Shown: positions 32,918 through 41,485, counted from the stretch's first letter. The stretch: 64,000 bases of DNA from an uncultured Siphonobacter sp. (GCA_913774715.1 CAJYHS010000149.1:124001-188000), one strand, 5' to 3'. Notes: a model not told the origin generated them from the letters alone. Translations and numbers: made by a program.

Positions 32918-33538
32918 TTAATTAGCTTTCAAGTACGCAGACTGAGCAAATACGCCGTCCACTACCGTTCCTACCGACGAGGTATCATAAATACCATCCC
33001 CACGAATCTGGGCATCCCACACCACCGCTGCCTGATTGTTGCTTAGGTTTTTCACATCGGCAATACGGATGTACCAGTAATTTTCATTGTACGAGTAATA
33101 GCTATAATAGGGAGCATAGCCGTAGCCATAGCCGTAGCCACCATACCCGTAACCCCAATAAGGATCATAGTACCAGGGGTTGTAGGTAGGTACGTAACCC
33201 GATTGCGTATAGCTAATCTGAGCGGGCGTTACTTCCAAATCGGGCTTGGCCGTTCGGGCTACCCGGGTAAAGCCGCGAGCCGTCAGGTTTTGAATAATCC
33301 GGTCAATGAAGATCAAATCCTGCGTACGGACCATTTTGGCGGACTTTTCGTTTTCAACCACTAATACCGAATCGGGAATCGAAAAGGTCTTATAACCCGT
33401 AAAATCCGTCGTCGAGTGATTGGTAATGAATACCTGCGAATCCTTTGGGTCCAGATCGTTGACGGGATCACGCTCGCAGGCAGCCAAAAGTCCAACGCTG
33501 CACACCAAAAGCAGGAGCGATTTTGAGATACGTTTCAT
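32918..33538 (-). CDS. DUF4136 lipoprotein with Tyr/Gly-rich insert
   Basis: A 206-residue lipoprotein from the ATG at 33538 (MKRISKSLLLL...LLAAC lipobox); a start six codons upstream is possible but puts polar residues before the signal. DUF4136 features are DFTGYKTFSIPDS, RTQDLIFIDRIIQNLTARGF, KPDLEVTPAQISY and the closing DGVFAQSAYLKAN. In the middle a low-complexity tract of Tyr, Gly and Pro (bases about 33095-33185) replaces the usual loop. Such tracts are known in the family. The role is unknown; it is probably an outer-membrane lipoprotein. Confidence 0.85.
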   Translation of the reverse strand: MKRISKSLLLLVCSVGLLAACERDPVNDLDPKDSQVFITNHSTTDFTGYKTFSIPDSVLVVENEKSAKMVRTQDLIFIDRIIQNLTARGFTRVARTAKPDLEVTPAQISYTQSGYVPTYNPWYYDPYWGYGYGGYGYGYGYAPYYSYYSYNENYWYIRIADVKNLSNNQAAVVWDAQIRGDGIYDTSSVGTVVDGVFAQSAYLKAN

Positions 33539-33677
33539 GTCTTTTATACAATTCAATTACTAACTATTTAAATCAAGCACTACCTAACTTAAACGAAAAA
33601 AGCCCTGGTAAATTTTACCTCTCTTACAAGACACCATTTTGCCCATGAGAGTTTAAAAAAACTTTTTTAGAGCCTGC

Positions 33678-34217
33678 TTAATCCTTTCTTTTCAGGAGCC
33701 ACTCTATCTGGCTAACGGCCTTTTGAAAACGCTGCTCATAGGTTCCCGAAATGATCCGATAAGGCCTTTGCTGAAGATCGAGTAATTCTTTCAAGCGATC
33801 AAAATGCCACTGCCGGCGATCGGCAAATAAACGAATACGATCATTAACCCAGGGCACATCTGTATCCAGTAAAAGATACAAATCATAGTACTGGTCAGCG
33901 GCCCATTTTTTAATTACTTCAGGTGACTCTCCCAGGTATAACTCGGCAAAGGTTTGGGTAACGAGCAAATCCGTATCGCAGATCAAGAGTCCATGACGAG
34001 CGTTAGATAGCCCCTGTTCTTCCAAAAATAATTGTCCGGCGGCAATGTGGCAATGATCCATGGCATCGCACTCATTGCCAAACTCTTCGCAATACAGACG
34101 TCCGTATTCTTCCACCAAGGCCGTATCAAAATGCCCGGCCAGACGCCTGGCTAGCGTACTTTTTCCGGTGGATTCCGGACCTACTAACACTACCTTTTTA
34201 ATCATTTGAGCGGGCAA
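33678..34217 (-). CDS. NadR-type nicotinamide riboside kinase-like ATPase
   Basis: A 179-residue P-loop kinase. Walker A is GPESTGKST near residue 13; EEYGRLYCEEFG, CDTDLLVTQTFAELYLGESP, YDLYLLLDTDVPWVNDRIRL and the closing GTYEQRFQKAVSQIEWLL match the C-terminal kinase domain of NadR (AAA_28), which phosphorylates nicotinamide riboside in NAD salvage. The NMN adenylyltransferase domain of full NadR is absent. Met 5 (34205) may be the true start, since MIKKVVLVGPES is the usual beginning. It follows a glycosyltransferase gene by 22 bases. Confidence 0.82.
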   Translation of the reverse strand: MPAQMIKKVVLVGPESTGKSTLARRLAGHFDTALVEEYGRLYCEEFGNECDAMDHCHIAAGQLFLEEQGLSNARHGLLICDTDLLVTQTFAELYLGESPEVIKKWAADQYYDLYLLLDTDVPWVNDRIRLFADRRQWHFDRLKELLDLQQRPYRIISGTYEQRFQKAVSQIEWLLKRKD

Positions 34218-34239
34218 TACGTCTGTAACCAGGGACCAT

Positions 34240-35454
34240 TCAGGAGTTCACTAAAGAAGGATTTCGTTGCCGCATGGGCTCCTCTACATCGAACAAAGCT
34301 ACAAATTCTGCGGCCAATTTTTGTCTGGAAAAATGAGTTTCCGCTAAACGACGAGCCTTCTCACTGGCCTGCTGCAAAGCTTGAGGCTGCTGAAGATACA
34401 ACTCAAGTTTGTCGAGAAATTCCTGTGGTCTGGTTTGATCGGCGTAAAAACCGCACCCTTCCTTTTCGATCATCTCGCAGTGCCAACCCCGAATGTTAAT
34501 CACGCACAACTTCCCTGCCGCCAAAGCTTCAAAGAGTTTATTGGGAGCGTTGGTGCCCAAGGCAGGTACGTTCAGATACGATAAATAGGCTACGTCAGTA
34601 ATGGAGAGGATGTCCCGCAACTCGGTTTTATTGACGTGCCCGACAAACGCAACCTGATGAAGTCCGTAAGCCTTTTCTTTCAGGTGAGCCAGTTCAGACC
34701 CCGCCCCTACAATAAGGAATCGTAAATCCTTCCGGTTTTGAGCCACGCGGGCAATATCCAGGAGCGCATCCAGCGCTACGACTTTTCCCAGCGAGCCAAA
34801 GTACGTAATGACTGTTTGGCCCTTGGTATTCCAGCGGTGCTGCAAAGCGGGATTTTTGTCTTGAGGCCGGTAGAATTCACAGTCCGCAATATTAGAAATG
34901 TAAGCCACGGGCCGGTTTACTCGCTGAGCAATGTCACTTTGAATAGCCGGAGAAAGGCCAATAATTTTTTCCGCCTGCTGATAAAACAGATGTTCCAATC
35001 TATACAAGAGTTTTTGTAGCCATCGATTTTTGAAATACCCCATTTCAATGGGGGTTCTGGGCCAGAGATCCCCCACTTCAAAGTAGTAAGGAATGCCCCG
35101 TAGCCATTTCATCGCTAGTCCGATAAATCCCACACTCAGGGGAACCGAAGCAATGTAACACCGATGAACCTGCTTAATGCGTAAGGCACAGACGATGGCT
35201 TTGATAACAAAAGCCAGATACACGTATAAGCGGCGAAGCGTGCCGTAATCCTGCTGATAATGTAACGGTAGATAGTGTACGGTGAGCCCTTCCACTTGTT
35301 TGACTTCGTAGGCGTTTTCGTTATGACTCGTAATGATTTCTACTTCGTAGCCAGCATCCGCCAAAGCCCGCGAGAGATAATACGAACGAATAATGCCGCC
35401 CTGCTCGGGAGTTTTGAAAAACTGATAAACGTATACGATTTTTTTAGAAATCAT
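34240..35454 (-). CDS. Glycosyltransferase family 4 protein
   Basis: A 404-residue GT-B glycosyltransferase. The N-terminal domain begins VYVYQFFKTPEQGGIIRSYY and LSRALADAGYEVEIITSHNE, and the C-terminal GT4 signature is LGTNAPNKLFEALAAGKLCV with GCGFYADQTRPQEF. It resembles WbuB-type enzymes of polysaccharide assembly at the cytoplasmic side. The Glu of the usual EGFG/E-x7-E motif is seen in LFEALAAGK. It stands at the head of a two-gene unit with the NadR-like kinase and is not part of a recognisable polysaccharide cluster. Confidence 0.88.
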   Translation of the reverse strand: MISKKIVYVYQFFKTPEQGGIIRSYYLSRALADAGYEVEIITSHNENAYEVKQVEGLTVHYLPLHYQQDYGTLRRLYVYLAFVIKAIVCALRIKQVHRCYIASVPLSVGFIGLAMKWLRGIPYYFEVGDLWPRTPIEMGYFKNRWLQKLLYRLEHLFYQQAEKIIGLSPAIQSDIAQRVNRPVAYISNIADCEFYRPQDKNPALQHRWNTKGQTVITYFGSLGKVVALDALLDIARVAQNRKDLRFLIVGAGSELAHLKEKAYGLHQVAFVGHVNKTELRDILSITDVAYLSYLNVPALGTNAPNKLFEALAAGKLCVINIRGWHCEMIEKEGCGFYADQTRPQEFLDKLELYLQQPQALQQASEKARRLAETHFSRQKLAAEFVALFDVEEPMRQRNPSLVNS

Positions 35455-35490
35455 TGAGTATTAATCTCCATCTATACTTCGCTAAACTAA

Positions 35491-35498
35491 CAAATATA
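35491..35498 (-). promoter_or_regulatory. -7 box of the GT4 glycosyltransferase gene
   Basis: Minus-strand TATATTTG matches TAnnTTTG exactly, 37 bases before the ATG. No good -33 TTTG is seen at the usual distance. Confidence 0.4.
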
Positions 35499-35626
35499 AA
35501 TAAATCCGAAGATTATGACTGGGAATTTATCAGGCCTATGAAAATGAGATCCCCTGCAAGAATAGGCAAAATAAATGGAGAAAAATGGATTTTATCCATT
35601 CATCAATGAATCTTTAAAAGTGAATC

Positions 35627-35657
35627 ATTGATTTAGCTCAAGCCCACTGTACCTTTG
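35627..35657 (+). promoter_or_regulatory. Promoter of the DUF721/DciA-like gene
   Basis: -7 TACCTTTG (35650-35657) matches the consensus; -33 is ATTG (35627-35630), 19 bases upstream. Transcription would begin near 35663, 13 bases before the ATG at 35676, which supports that start over the TTG at 35655 inside the -7 box. Confidence 0.6.
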
Positions 35658-35675
35658 CCCTCAAACACCACGAAC

Positions 35676-35990
35676 ATGGCCATTACCCGCGAGCATATCT
35701 CCCGTAAACCGGGCACTACTACCATCAAAGCTGCCATTGACGAGATGCTTCGGGCTTATGAGCTCAAAAACAAATACAGTGAAACGTACCTGGTGGCCTT
35801 CTGGGAAAAGCTCGTGGGCAGATCCATTGCCAGTAGAACGGGCCGTTTGTACGTTTCAGAAGGCACACTCTACGTTCAGATTGTCTCGGCTCCCTTGCGG
35901 CAGGAACTTGTGTTAGCCAAAACCAAACTCATTGAACTTTTAAACCGCGAGATGGGTGAAGAAGTCGTTCGGGAGGTCATATTTATTTAA
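35676..35990 (+). CDS. DUF721 (DciA-like) protein
   Basis: A 104-residue protein of the DUF721 family, to which the replicative-helicase loader DciA belongs. Family features are TTIKAAIDEMLRAYELKNKY, AFWEKLVGRSIASRTGRLYV and TLYVQIVSAPLRQELVLAKT. Bacteroidota lack DnaC, so a role in loading DnaB is plausible, though short DUF721 proteins have not all been tested. It stands alone, divergent from a glycosyltransferase gene, and ends at a shared terminator. A longer frame from TTG 35655 overlaps the promoter and is unlikely. Confidence 0.8.
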   Translation: MAITREHISRKPGTTTIKAAIDEMLRAYELKNKYSETYLVAFWEKLVGRSIASRTGRLYVSEGTLYVQIVSAPLRQELVLAKTKLIELLNREMGEEVVREVIFI

Positions 35991-36012
35991 CGGTACTCAT
36001 TTCTATATCAAG

Positions 36013-36050
36013 AAAAAGGCGATTGAATCCAGATTCAATCGCCTTTTTTT
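36013..36050. terminator. Bidirectional terminator between the DUF721 gene and rluB
   Basis: AAAAAGGCGATTGAATC (36013-36029) is repeated inverted at 36032-36048 with only two bases between, flanked by A and T runs. It lies between two converging stops and can serve both. Confidence 0.88.
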
Positions 36051-36052
36051 GC

Positions 36053-37552
36053 TTAGACAAGATACTTTAATCGGATGACTTCTTTTTCAGTCAGGTATCT
36101 CCACTGCCCGCGGGGTAACTCTTTTTTATTGAGACCCGCGATTACCGTGCGATCCAGCTTGGTTACATCGTAGCCAAATTTTTCAAAAATCCGGCGAACA
36201 ATGCGGTTACGACCCGAGTGGATACGGATCCCTATTACCTGAGCATCGGGAGTAATAATGCTCACTTCATCAGGTTTAATAAAGCCATCTTCCAATTCAA
36301 CGCCGTTTTTAATGGCCTCAAAATCTTCCGTGGTAATGGGCTTATTAATTTCAACCTGGTAGATTTTCTCGATCTGGTTAGAAGGATGCGTCAGCTTTTC
36401 GGCCAATTCGCCATCGTTGGTTAGCAGAAGTAAACCCGTTGTATTCCGATCCAGGCGTCCTACGGGATAAATGCGTTCACCAGCGGCTGCTTTCACCAGC
36501 TCCATAACCGTCCGGCGATCCATGTCGTCTTCAACCGTGGTAATAAAATCTTTCGGTTTATTAAGCAGTACGTACACCATTTTCTCGGGATTGAGCGTGC
36601 GGCGACCGTAACGAACGACCTCCCCAGCTTTGACCTGATAACCTAGTTCTTTTACTACTTTTCCGTTCACTGAAATTTCACCCGCTTCAATCAAAGAATC
36701 CGCATCCCGGCGAGAACAAACCCCCGAAAGAGCAATGTACCGATTCAGACGCGTAGTGTTTTTGCCTTCTTTCTCGGTTTTATCAATCTTCTTACGGATT
36801 TTATCAGGAGCGTTTTCCTTGTACTTATCCAGGTTATAGGTGGGCGTTTTTATGTTCTCAGCGTTATCAGAACGCTGGAAACGGCCGTTTTTGCGAGTAG
36901 GATCATGATCGGCCCGCTTGCCATAACGATTGGGCGTTTCGCGATCTTTTCCTTCGTCCCGGCGGGGCTTATCAAAGCTACGCTCGCTGCGAGAATCCGA
37001 GTTACGATCACCGCGGGGCTTGTCGAAACTACGCTCGCCACGAGGAGCATCGGACCGGCGATCACCGCGAGAAAATCCAGGCTTGGAATCAAAACTGCGT
37101 TCGCCACGGGGTTTATCAAAATTACGCTCACTACGGGGTGCATCTGAGTTACGATCCGTAGAGCGGTCGAAGGAACGGCCCCCACTGCGGGGTTTATCAA
37201 AGTTACGATCGCTGCGGGGAGAATCTAAGTTGCGTTCGCCGCGGGAGAAGCCAGGTTTGGAATCAAAACTGCGCTGGCCGCGGGGTTTATCGAAATTACG
37301 CTCACTACGGGGTGAATCTGAATTACGATCCGTAGAGCGGTCAAAGGAGCGACCCCCACTGCGGGGTTTATCAAAGGAGCGTTCGCCCTGGGGTTTATCA
37401 AAAGATCGACGGGGTCTGCTTTCTGAATCTGATTCGCTAGTGCGACGAGGACGGGATTCGTCCGTGCGGCGTTCGGGGCGGCTACCTGAAAAAGTGCGGC
37501 CTTCTGAATTGGTTTTGCGGGGTCTACGTGAAGACTCCTCTTGCTGTGCCAT
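36053..37552 (-). CDS. rluB: 23S rRNA pseudouridine synthase (RluB/RsuA family) with long repetitive N-terminal tail
   Basis: A 499-residue protein. Residues from about 265 form the enzyme: S4 RNA-binding domain (TRLNRYIALSGVCSRRDADS, LIEAGEISVNGKVV) and the catalytic RsuA domain with Asp near 367 in YPVGRLDRNTTGLLLLTNDG, then HPSNQIEKIYQVEI and IRIHSGRNRIVRRIFEKFGY. It converts a uridine of 23S rRNA to pseudouridine. Residues 1 to about 230 are low-complexity, built of repeated SFDKPRG, DRNSD and SKPGFSRG units rich in Arg, Ser, Asp and Gly, absent from E. coli RluB (about 290 residues). Such tails occur in Bacteroidota RluB and may bind RNA. Confidence 0.92.
   Translation of the reverse strand: MAQQEESSRRPRKTNSEGRTFSGSRPERRTDESRPRRTSESDSESRPRRSFDKPQGERSFDKPRSGGRSFDRSTDRNSDSPRSERNFDKPRGQRSFDSKPGFSRGERNLDSPRSDRNFDKPRSGGRSFDRSTDRNSDAPRSERNFDKPRGERSFDSKPGFSRGDRRSDAPRGERSFDKPRGDRNSDSRSERSFDKPRRDEGKDRETPNRYGKRADHDPTRKNGRFQRSDNAENIKTPTYNLDKYKENAPDKIRKKIDKTEKEGKNTTRLNRYIALSGVCSRRDADSLIEAGEISVNGKVVKELGYQVKAGEVVRYGRRTLNPEKMVYVLLNKPKDFITTVEDDMDRRTVMELVKAAAGERIYPVGRLDRNTTGLLLLTNDGELAEKLTHPSNQIEKIYQVEINKPITTEDFEAIKNGVELEDGFIKPDEVSIITPDAQVIGIRIHSGRNRIVRRIFEKFGYDVTKLDRTVIAGLNKKELPRGQWRYLTEKEVIRLKYLV
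36905..37440 (-). repeat. Tandem coding repeats in the rluB N-terminal tail
   Basis: Short units encoding S/NFDKPRG and longer units of about 60 codons recur. The block from GGRSFDRSTDRNSD to SKPGFSRG occurs twice with few changes, at about 37070-37175 and 37240-37360. Near-identity at DNA level (for example GGGGTTTATCAAA recurring) suggests recent duplication by slippage or recombination. Confidence 0.8.
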
Positions 37553-37983
37553 AGAATGGTTAAATTTGAAAGAAAGCCTGGGCTAAAGAGTCTTTCCGCG
37601 AATATTTCCTGAAAGCTTTTTCTTACGAAAACCTTCTCGGGTTTCAGCCGTTTTTATAGCTATATTCTCTGGAGATTGACCCCGTCAGCAAAATGCTGAA
37701 AGCCCCAAACTTCATGTTGCAACATCCCTGCTGTAACTGACTGATTTTTAATTAATTAACAAAAACCAGTAAATAGGGGCGGCAAAGATAAAATAAATTC
37801 TTTGCTTGATTAGATGATTGGGCAGGAATTATCCGTTTCTATTAACGAAAAACGCACCGAATCATTCCATTAGGGATGGATTTTATCCGGTAATTTTTTC
37901 AGAGAGGAAAAGCCTTCCTCCCGGCCATACCTACTGATCGTTGGATTTTACCTAACTTGAACCCGCAAACTACCGCAGCCACT
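37553..37983. other. Divergent intergenic region between rluB and the PorE-like gene
   Basis: About 430 bases with no gene I can support. It must carry promoters for both neighbours; I could not place an exact TAnnTTTG box with a partner. The plus-strand frame of the next gene is open back to a TTG at 37957, which is not a likely start. Confidence 0.4.
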
Positions 37984-39984
37984 ATGAAGTTGATTACTAC
38001 TTCCCGTATTTCTCTACTCCTGCTAAGCGTCTGTCTACTGGCCTGTAATTCGGCCATGCAGTCTTTCAAGAAAGGAGAAGGCCATTACGAAAACGGTGAA
38101 TATGAATTAGCCATCAAGCAATTTCAAAAGGCAGTTCCCCAGGATCCTGCTAAGGTAAATGTATATATTGCTGAGAGTTACCGCCGTTCCAATCGCATTG
38201 CTCAGGCTGCCGATTACTATCAGAAAGCCTTAGAGGCGGGCAGTAAAGAACCTACGCTGCGACTCTACTACGGCTACGCTCTCAAAGCTCAGGGAAATTA
38301 TACGGGAGCCGCCGAGCAGCTTCAGGGCTTTACCAAACAAAAAGGCAATAACCGTACGCTGCTGTCACTGGCCCGGCGAGAACTGGAAAATTTAAGTTTA
38401 CTCGATTCGATCAGCCAGAAAGTAAGTCCTTTTAAGCTCACGAACGTCTCCAATCTTAACTCCGCTTCCTCGGAATTTGCCCCCGTATTGGTGCAGAATG
38501 AGCTGGTTTTTACGGCTTCTCGAAAAGACCGGGTCTATAAAGCCAACGGACAGCCGATGCTGGGTTTATACAAAGCCAAATTAACCTCTCCTTCGGAAGT
38601 CAGCACGCCGGAGTTATTCAGCCAGAACATTTTCGGCGAGAATATGAACGAAGGAACTCCCGTATTTTCTTCCGACGGAAAAATGATGGTTTTTGCTCGC
38701 GGGAACACCGGCCGCAGTAAAGGCGAAGGCAATACGTCAGCCGATGTAGACCTCTACATTAGTCGCAATGCGGGCACGGGCTGGGGCGAACCCGAGCGTC
38801 TGGCTTTCAGTGATTCGGCTTCCTGGGACGGCTCTCCGGCTTTCTCAGCGGACGGATCGACGCTTTATTTCAGCTCCAACCGGGCTGGCGGTTCAGGTGG
38901 ACTGGATTTGTGGCGAGTTAATATTGATAAATCAGGCCGCTTTGGCCGTCCGGCTAACATGGGCCGCGAGCTCAATACGCCGGGAAATGAAGTATTTCCT
39001 TACGTATCACCGGAGGCAAAACTTTATTTTGCTTCGGATGGGCATCCGGGCTTTGGTGGTTTAGACCTCTTTGAAGCGACCCGTAACGATGGCGTGATTC
39101 AGGTACAGAATCTGGGACAACCCTTTAATTCCAAAGCGGATGATTTTGGCCTGGTTTGGGCGGATTCAACCCGGGGATACTTTGCCTCTAACCGCGAAGG
39201 CGGCAAGGGGGACGATGATATTTATTACTTTGAATCCAGCACCGAGCCCGTTCAGGTGGCTCAGCAGCCTCCTTTGACACCTAAAAATCCGGATAATAAA
39301 CCGGGCAAATCCGTTCGTTACTTTATTGCCGGAACCATTATTGATGCGAAAACGCAGCAGCCCCTTGATGGAGCTAAAGTAATGGTGGTGGATGATAATG
39401 AAACTACGATTGGTGAAGCTATAACCAATGCCGATGGTAAGTTTGGCGTTTACCCCATCCGCATGGGCCGTGATTATAATATCATCGTGGAACGCTCGGA
39501 ATACATTAAAAAACAAGAACTCTTTGAAACGGAGGGCAAGGCCCTTCCGCTTGAGCAGCTGACCAAACCCATTACCGATACGACGCTCTACGCGACGATC
39601 GACATGCTTAAGAAAGAAGTGGGAACCGAACTTTCCAAAGCCTTTAGAATCGAAACGATTTACTATGACTTTGACAAGTACAACATCCGGGCTGATGCTT
39701 CCACTGAGTTAGATAAAGTTGTCCGGATTTTGCAGGATAATCCTGATATCAAATTAGAGCTAGGTTCGCATACGGATTCACGCGGTACCAATGCCTATAA
39801 CCAGAAGCTTTCACAGCAACGAGCCGAATCTGCTGTTAATTATATTCTCTCGCGGGGCATCTCCCCCGACCGAATTACAGCTAAGGGATACGGAGAAAGT
39901 CAGCTTCTTATCCCGAATGCTCAAACCGAAGAGGACCATCAGCTCAACCGTCGTACCGAGTTTAAGATTACCAGTTTGGACTAA
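37984..39984 (+). CDS. PorE-like OmpA-family lipoprotein (TPR, propeller, CRD, OmpA domains)
   Basis: A 666-residue lipoprotein from the ATG at 37984 (MKLITTSRISLLLL...CLLAC lipobox). In order: TPR repeats about 25-125 (GHYENGEYELAIKQFQKAVP, YYQKALEAGSKEP); a PD40 beta-propeller about 140-420 (ENMNEGTPVFSSDGKMMVFA, DGSPAFSADGSTLYFSSNRA, ADDFGLVWADSTRGYFASNR); a carboxypeptidase-regulatory-like domain about 445-530; and an OmpA peptidoglycan-binding domain about 555-660 (IYYDFDKYNIRADASTELDK, LGSHTDSRGTNAYNQKLSQQ, RITAKGYGESQL). This four-domain order is that of PorE of the type IX secretion system, which anchors the machine to peptidoglycan. Other multi-domain OmpA proteins share parts of it, so the PorE call is likely, not certain. 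Confidence 0.8.
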   Translation: MKLITTSRISLLLLSVCLLACNSAMQSFKKGEGHYENGEYELAIKQFQKAVPQDPAKVNVYIAESYRRSNRIAQAADYYQKALEAGSKEPTLRLYYGYALKAQGNYTGAAEQLQGFTKQKGNNRTLLSLARRELENLSLLDSISQKVSPFKLTNVSNLNSASSEFAPVLVQNELVFTASRKDRVYKANGQPMLGLYKAKLTSPSEVSTPELFSQNIFGENMNEGTPVFSSDGKMMVFARGNTGRSKGEGNTSADVDLYISRNAGTGWGEPERLAFSDSASWDGSPAFSADGSTLYFSSNRAGGSGGLDLWRVNIDKSGRFGRPANMGRELNTPGNEVFPYVSPEAKLYFASDGHPGFGGLDLFEATRNDGVIQVQNLGQPFNSKADDFGLVWADSTRGYFASNREGGKGDDDIYYFESSTEPVQVAQQPPLTPKNPDNKPGKSVRYFIAGTIIDAKTQQPLDGAKVMVVDDNETTIGEAITNADGKFGVYPIRMGRDYNIIVERSEYIKKQELFETEGKALPLEQLTKPITDTTLYATIDMLKKEVGTELSKAFRIETIYYDFDKYNIRADASTELDKVVRILQDNPDIKLELGSHTDSRGTNAYNQKLSQQRAESAVNYILSRGISPDRITAKGYGESQLLIPNAQTEEDHQLNRRTEFKITSLD

Positions 39985-40124
39985 TAGTATTACGTTAAGT
40001 TTTGAAAATGCCGGCGATTATTCGTCGGCATTTTTAATTAGAGCATTGGCCTGAATCCAAGTATTTCGTAAAGTCAGTTCAAACACCCAACTTAGCGATT
40101 TATCTATTTAACTCATCACCAGCC

Positions 40125-40916
40125 ATGACTCTTCCCATTTATCAGGTTGATGCCTTCACTTCCCACTTATTTCAGGGCAATCCCGCGGCCGTTGTTCCCC
40201 TGGAAAGCTGGCTAAGCAAGCAGGAAATGCTACACATTGCCGCCGAAAATAATCTGGCAGAAACCGCTTTTTTTGTCAAATCTGGCGTGGATTTTGACTT
40301 AAAATGGTTCACTCCCGCCGTGGAAATTGACCTCTGCGGCCATGCAACGGTAGCTTCTGCGAAAGTCATTTACGATTTCCTGGGTTACGAAGAAAGTGAA
40401 ATTCGTTTTCAATCGAATTCGGGTTTATTAACCGTGCGTAAAGACGGCTCTAAGTTTATTCTCAACTTTCCGGCCAATGCTCCCGTGGCAAGTACCATTC
40501 CCGAAGGATTACTCCAGCATTTAGGCCTAACTCAGGCAGTAGAAGTACTAAAAGGCCGCACCAATGATTATGTGGTAGTACTGGGTAGCCAAGCAGACGT
40601 AGCCGCCGTATCACCCGATTTTAGAGCTTTGAAATCTGTTGATGCTAGGGGTGTAATCGTTACGGCCCCAGGGGATGAAGTGGATTTTGTCAGCCGATTT
40701 TTTGGTCCCGCCGTTGGCGTTGACGAAGATCCCGTAACGGGCTCGGCTCATACAGTACTAGTGCCTTACTGGGCGAAGAAACTCAATAAAACCGAACTCT
40801 TTGCCCGGCAGATTTCCCAGCGGGGCGGCGAGTTATGGCTCCAATCACTCGGTGATCGCGTAGAAATCGCTGGTGAGGCAGTGGTGTATTTAAAAGGCGA
40901 GATTTTCTTGTCCTAA
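40125..40916 (+). CDS. PhzF family isomerase/epimerase-like protein
   Basis: A 263-residue member of the PhzF family (diaminopimelate-epimerase fold). The N-terminus has YQVDAFTSHLFQGNPAAVVP and LAETAFFVK with the conserved Glu that acts as general acid/base in PhzF; the repeat unit continues with FDLKWFTPAVEIDLCGHATV, and the second half has VDFVSRFFGPAVGVDEDPVT with GSAHTVLVPYWAKKL. No phenazine genes are near, so it acts in some other, unknown small-molecule isomerisation. It is a single gene ending at a perfect palindromic terminator. Confidence 0.92.
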   Translation: MTLPIYQVDAFTSHLFQGNPAAVVPLESWLSKQEMLHIAAENNLAETAFFVKSGVDFDLKWFTPAVEIDLCGHATVASAKVIYDFLGYEESEIRFQSNSGLLTVRKDGSKFILNFPANAPVASTIPEGLLQHLGLTQAVEVLKGRTNDYVVVLGSQADVAAVSPDFRALKSVDARGVIVTAPGDEVDFVSRFFGPAVGVDEDPVTGSAHTVLVPYWAKKLNKTELFARQISQRGGELWLQSLGDRVEIAGEAVVYLKGEIFLS

Positions 40917-40928
40917 ACCGGTTCTTCT

Positions 40929-40978
40929 CCACCTAGTGACCTTTTAGCCTATAGGCTAAAAGGTCACTAGGTGGTTTT
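40929..40978. terminator. 46-bp perfect palindrome between convergent genes
   Basis: Bases 40929-40974 are identical to their reverse complement (two 23-base halves meeting at 40951/40952), followed by TTTT on the plus strand. It is placed as terminator of the PhzF-like gene. It also contains the TAG stop of the convergent DUF202 gene (40967-40969). The length and lack of mismatches are unusual for this window. Confidence 0.85.
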
Positions 40979-41380
40979 AATAACGTATATCAATAAAAAA
41001 ATACTGATGATGAATAACAGACTAGCCAGTAACTGATTCATTAGTGAGGAGTAATAATAGAGTCCCTGATCAAGTTGTTTTTTCATCGTATAATACCGAT
41101 AATACCCAAGCAACAGGGTTAGTGAGCCCAGGCCTATTAATAAAATTCCTATCAGGGGTGAATAACCCGTGCTATGGTTGTGGCTTTGGTTACCTAAAGC
41201 AGCGGCTAGCTGACGGATGAATAGGGAAAACTTAACTACCACAAATCCGAAACCCATGATTCCAATACTAGTACGAACCCAGGCTAGAAAGGTTCGCTCA
41301 TTAGCCAGGTGGTCACTAATGGATGCTTTTTTAAGGGGAGAGAGTTCTTCTTTCATAAATACATCGTATTGAAAAGTCAT
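40967..41380 (-). CDS. DUF202 (YidH-type) membrane protein
   Basis: A 137-residue membrane protein. The signature DHLANERTFLAWVRTSIGIM with GFGFVVVKFSLF is DUF202. Three spans are visible at about 38-58, 78-98 and 115-135. The function is unknown. Met 9 (41356, KEELSPLKK) may be the real start, because the preceding eight residues are not family-like. Its stop codon lies within the long palindrome shared with the convergent gene. Confidence 0.85.
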   Translation of the reverse strand: MTFQYDVFMKEELSPLKKASISDHLANERTFLAWVRTSIGIMGFGFVVVKFSLFIRQLAAALGNQSHNHSTGYSPLIGILLIGLGSLTLLLGYYRYYTMKKQLDQGLYYYSSLMNQLLASLLFIISIFLLIYVIKTT

Positions 41381-41485
41381 AGCCCCGTTGACGCTGGTTG
41401 AAAAAAAATAACAGGGGTTTACTTCACTTTAGGCTCCCTTGGTTGTCAGATACAAACGAAACGTTGGACTACCCTCTAGTTACCC

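Noticed and set aside
36930-37586. Long plus-strand frame of Arg/Ser/Leu-rich repeats
   Set aside because: It lies fully antisense to the repetitive rluB tail; its repeats are only the mirror image of the coding repeats and it has no family features.
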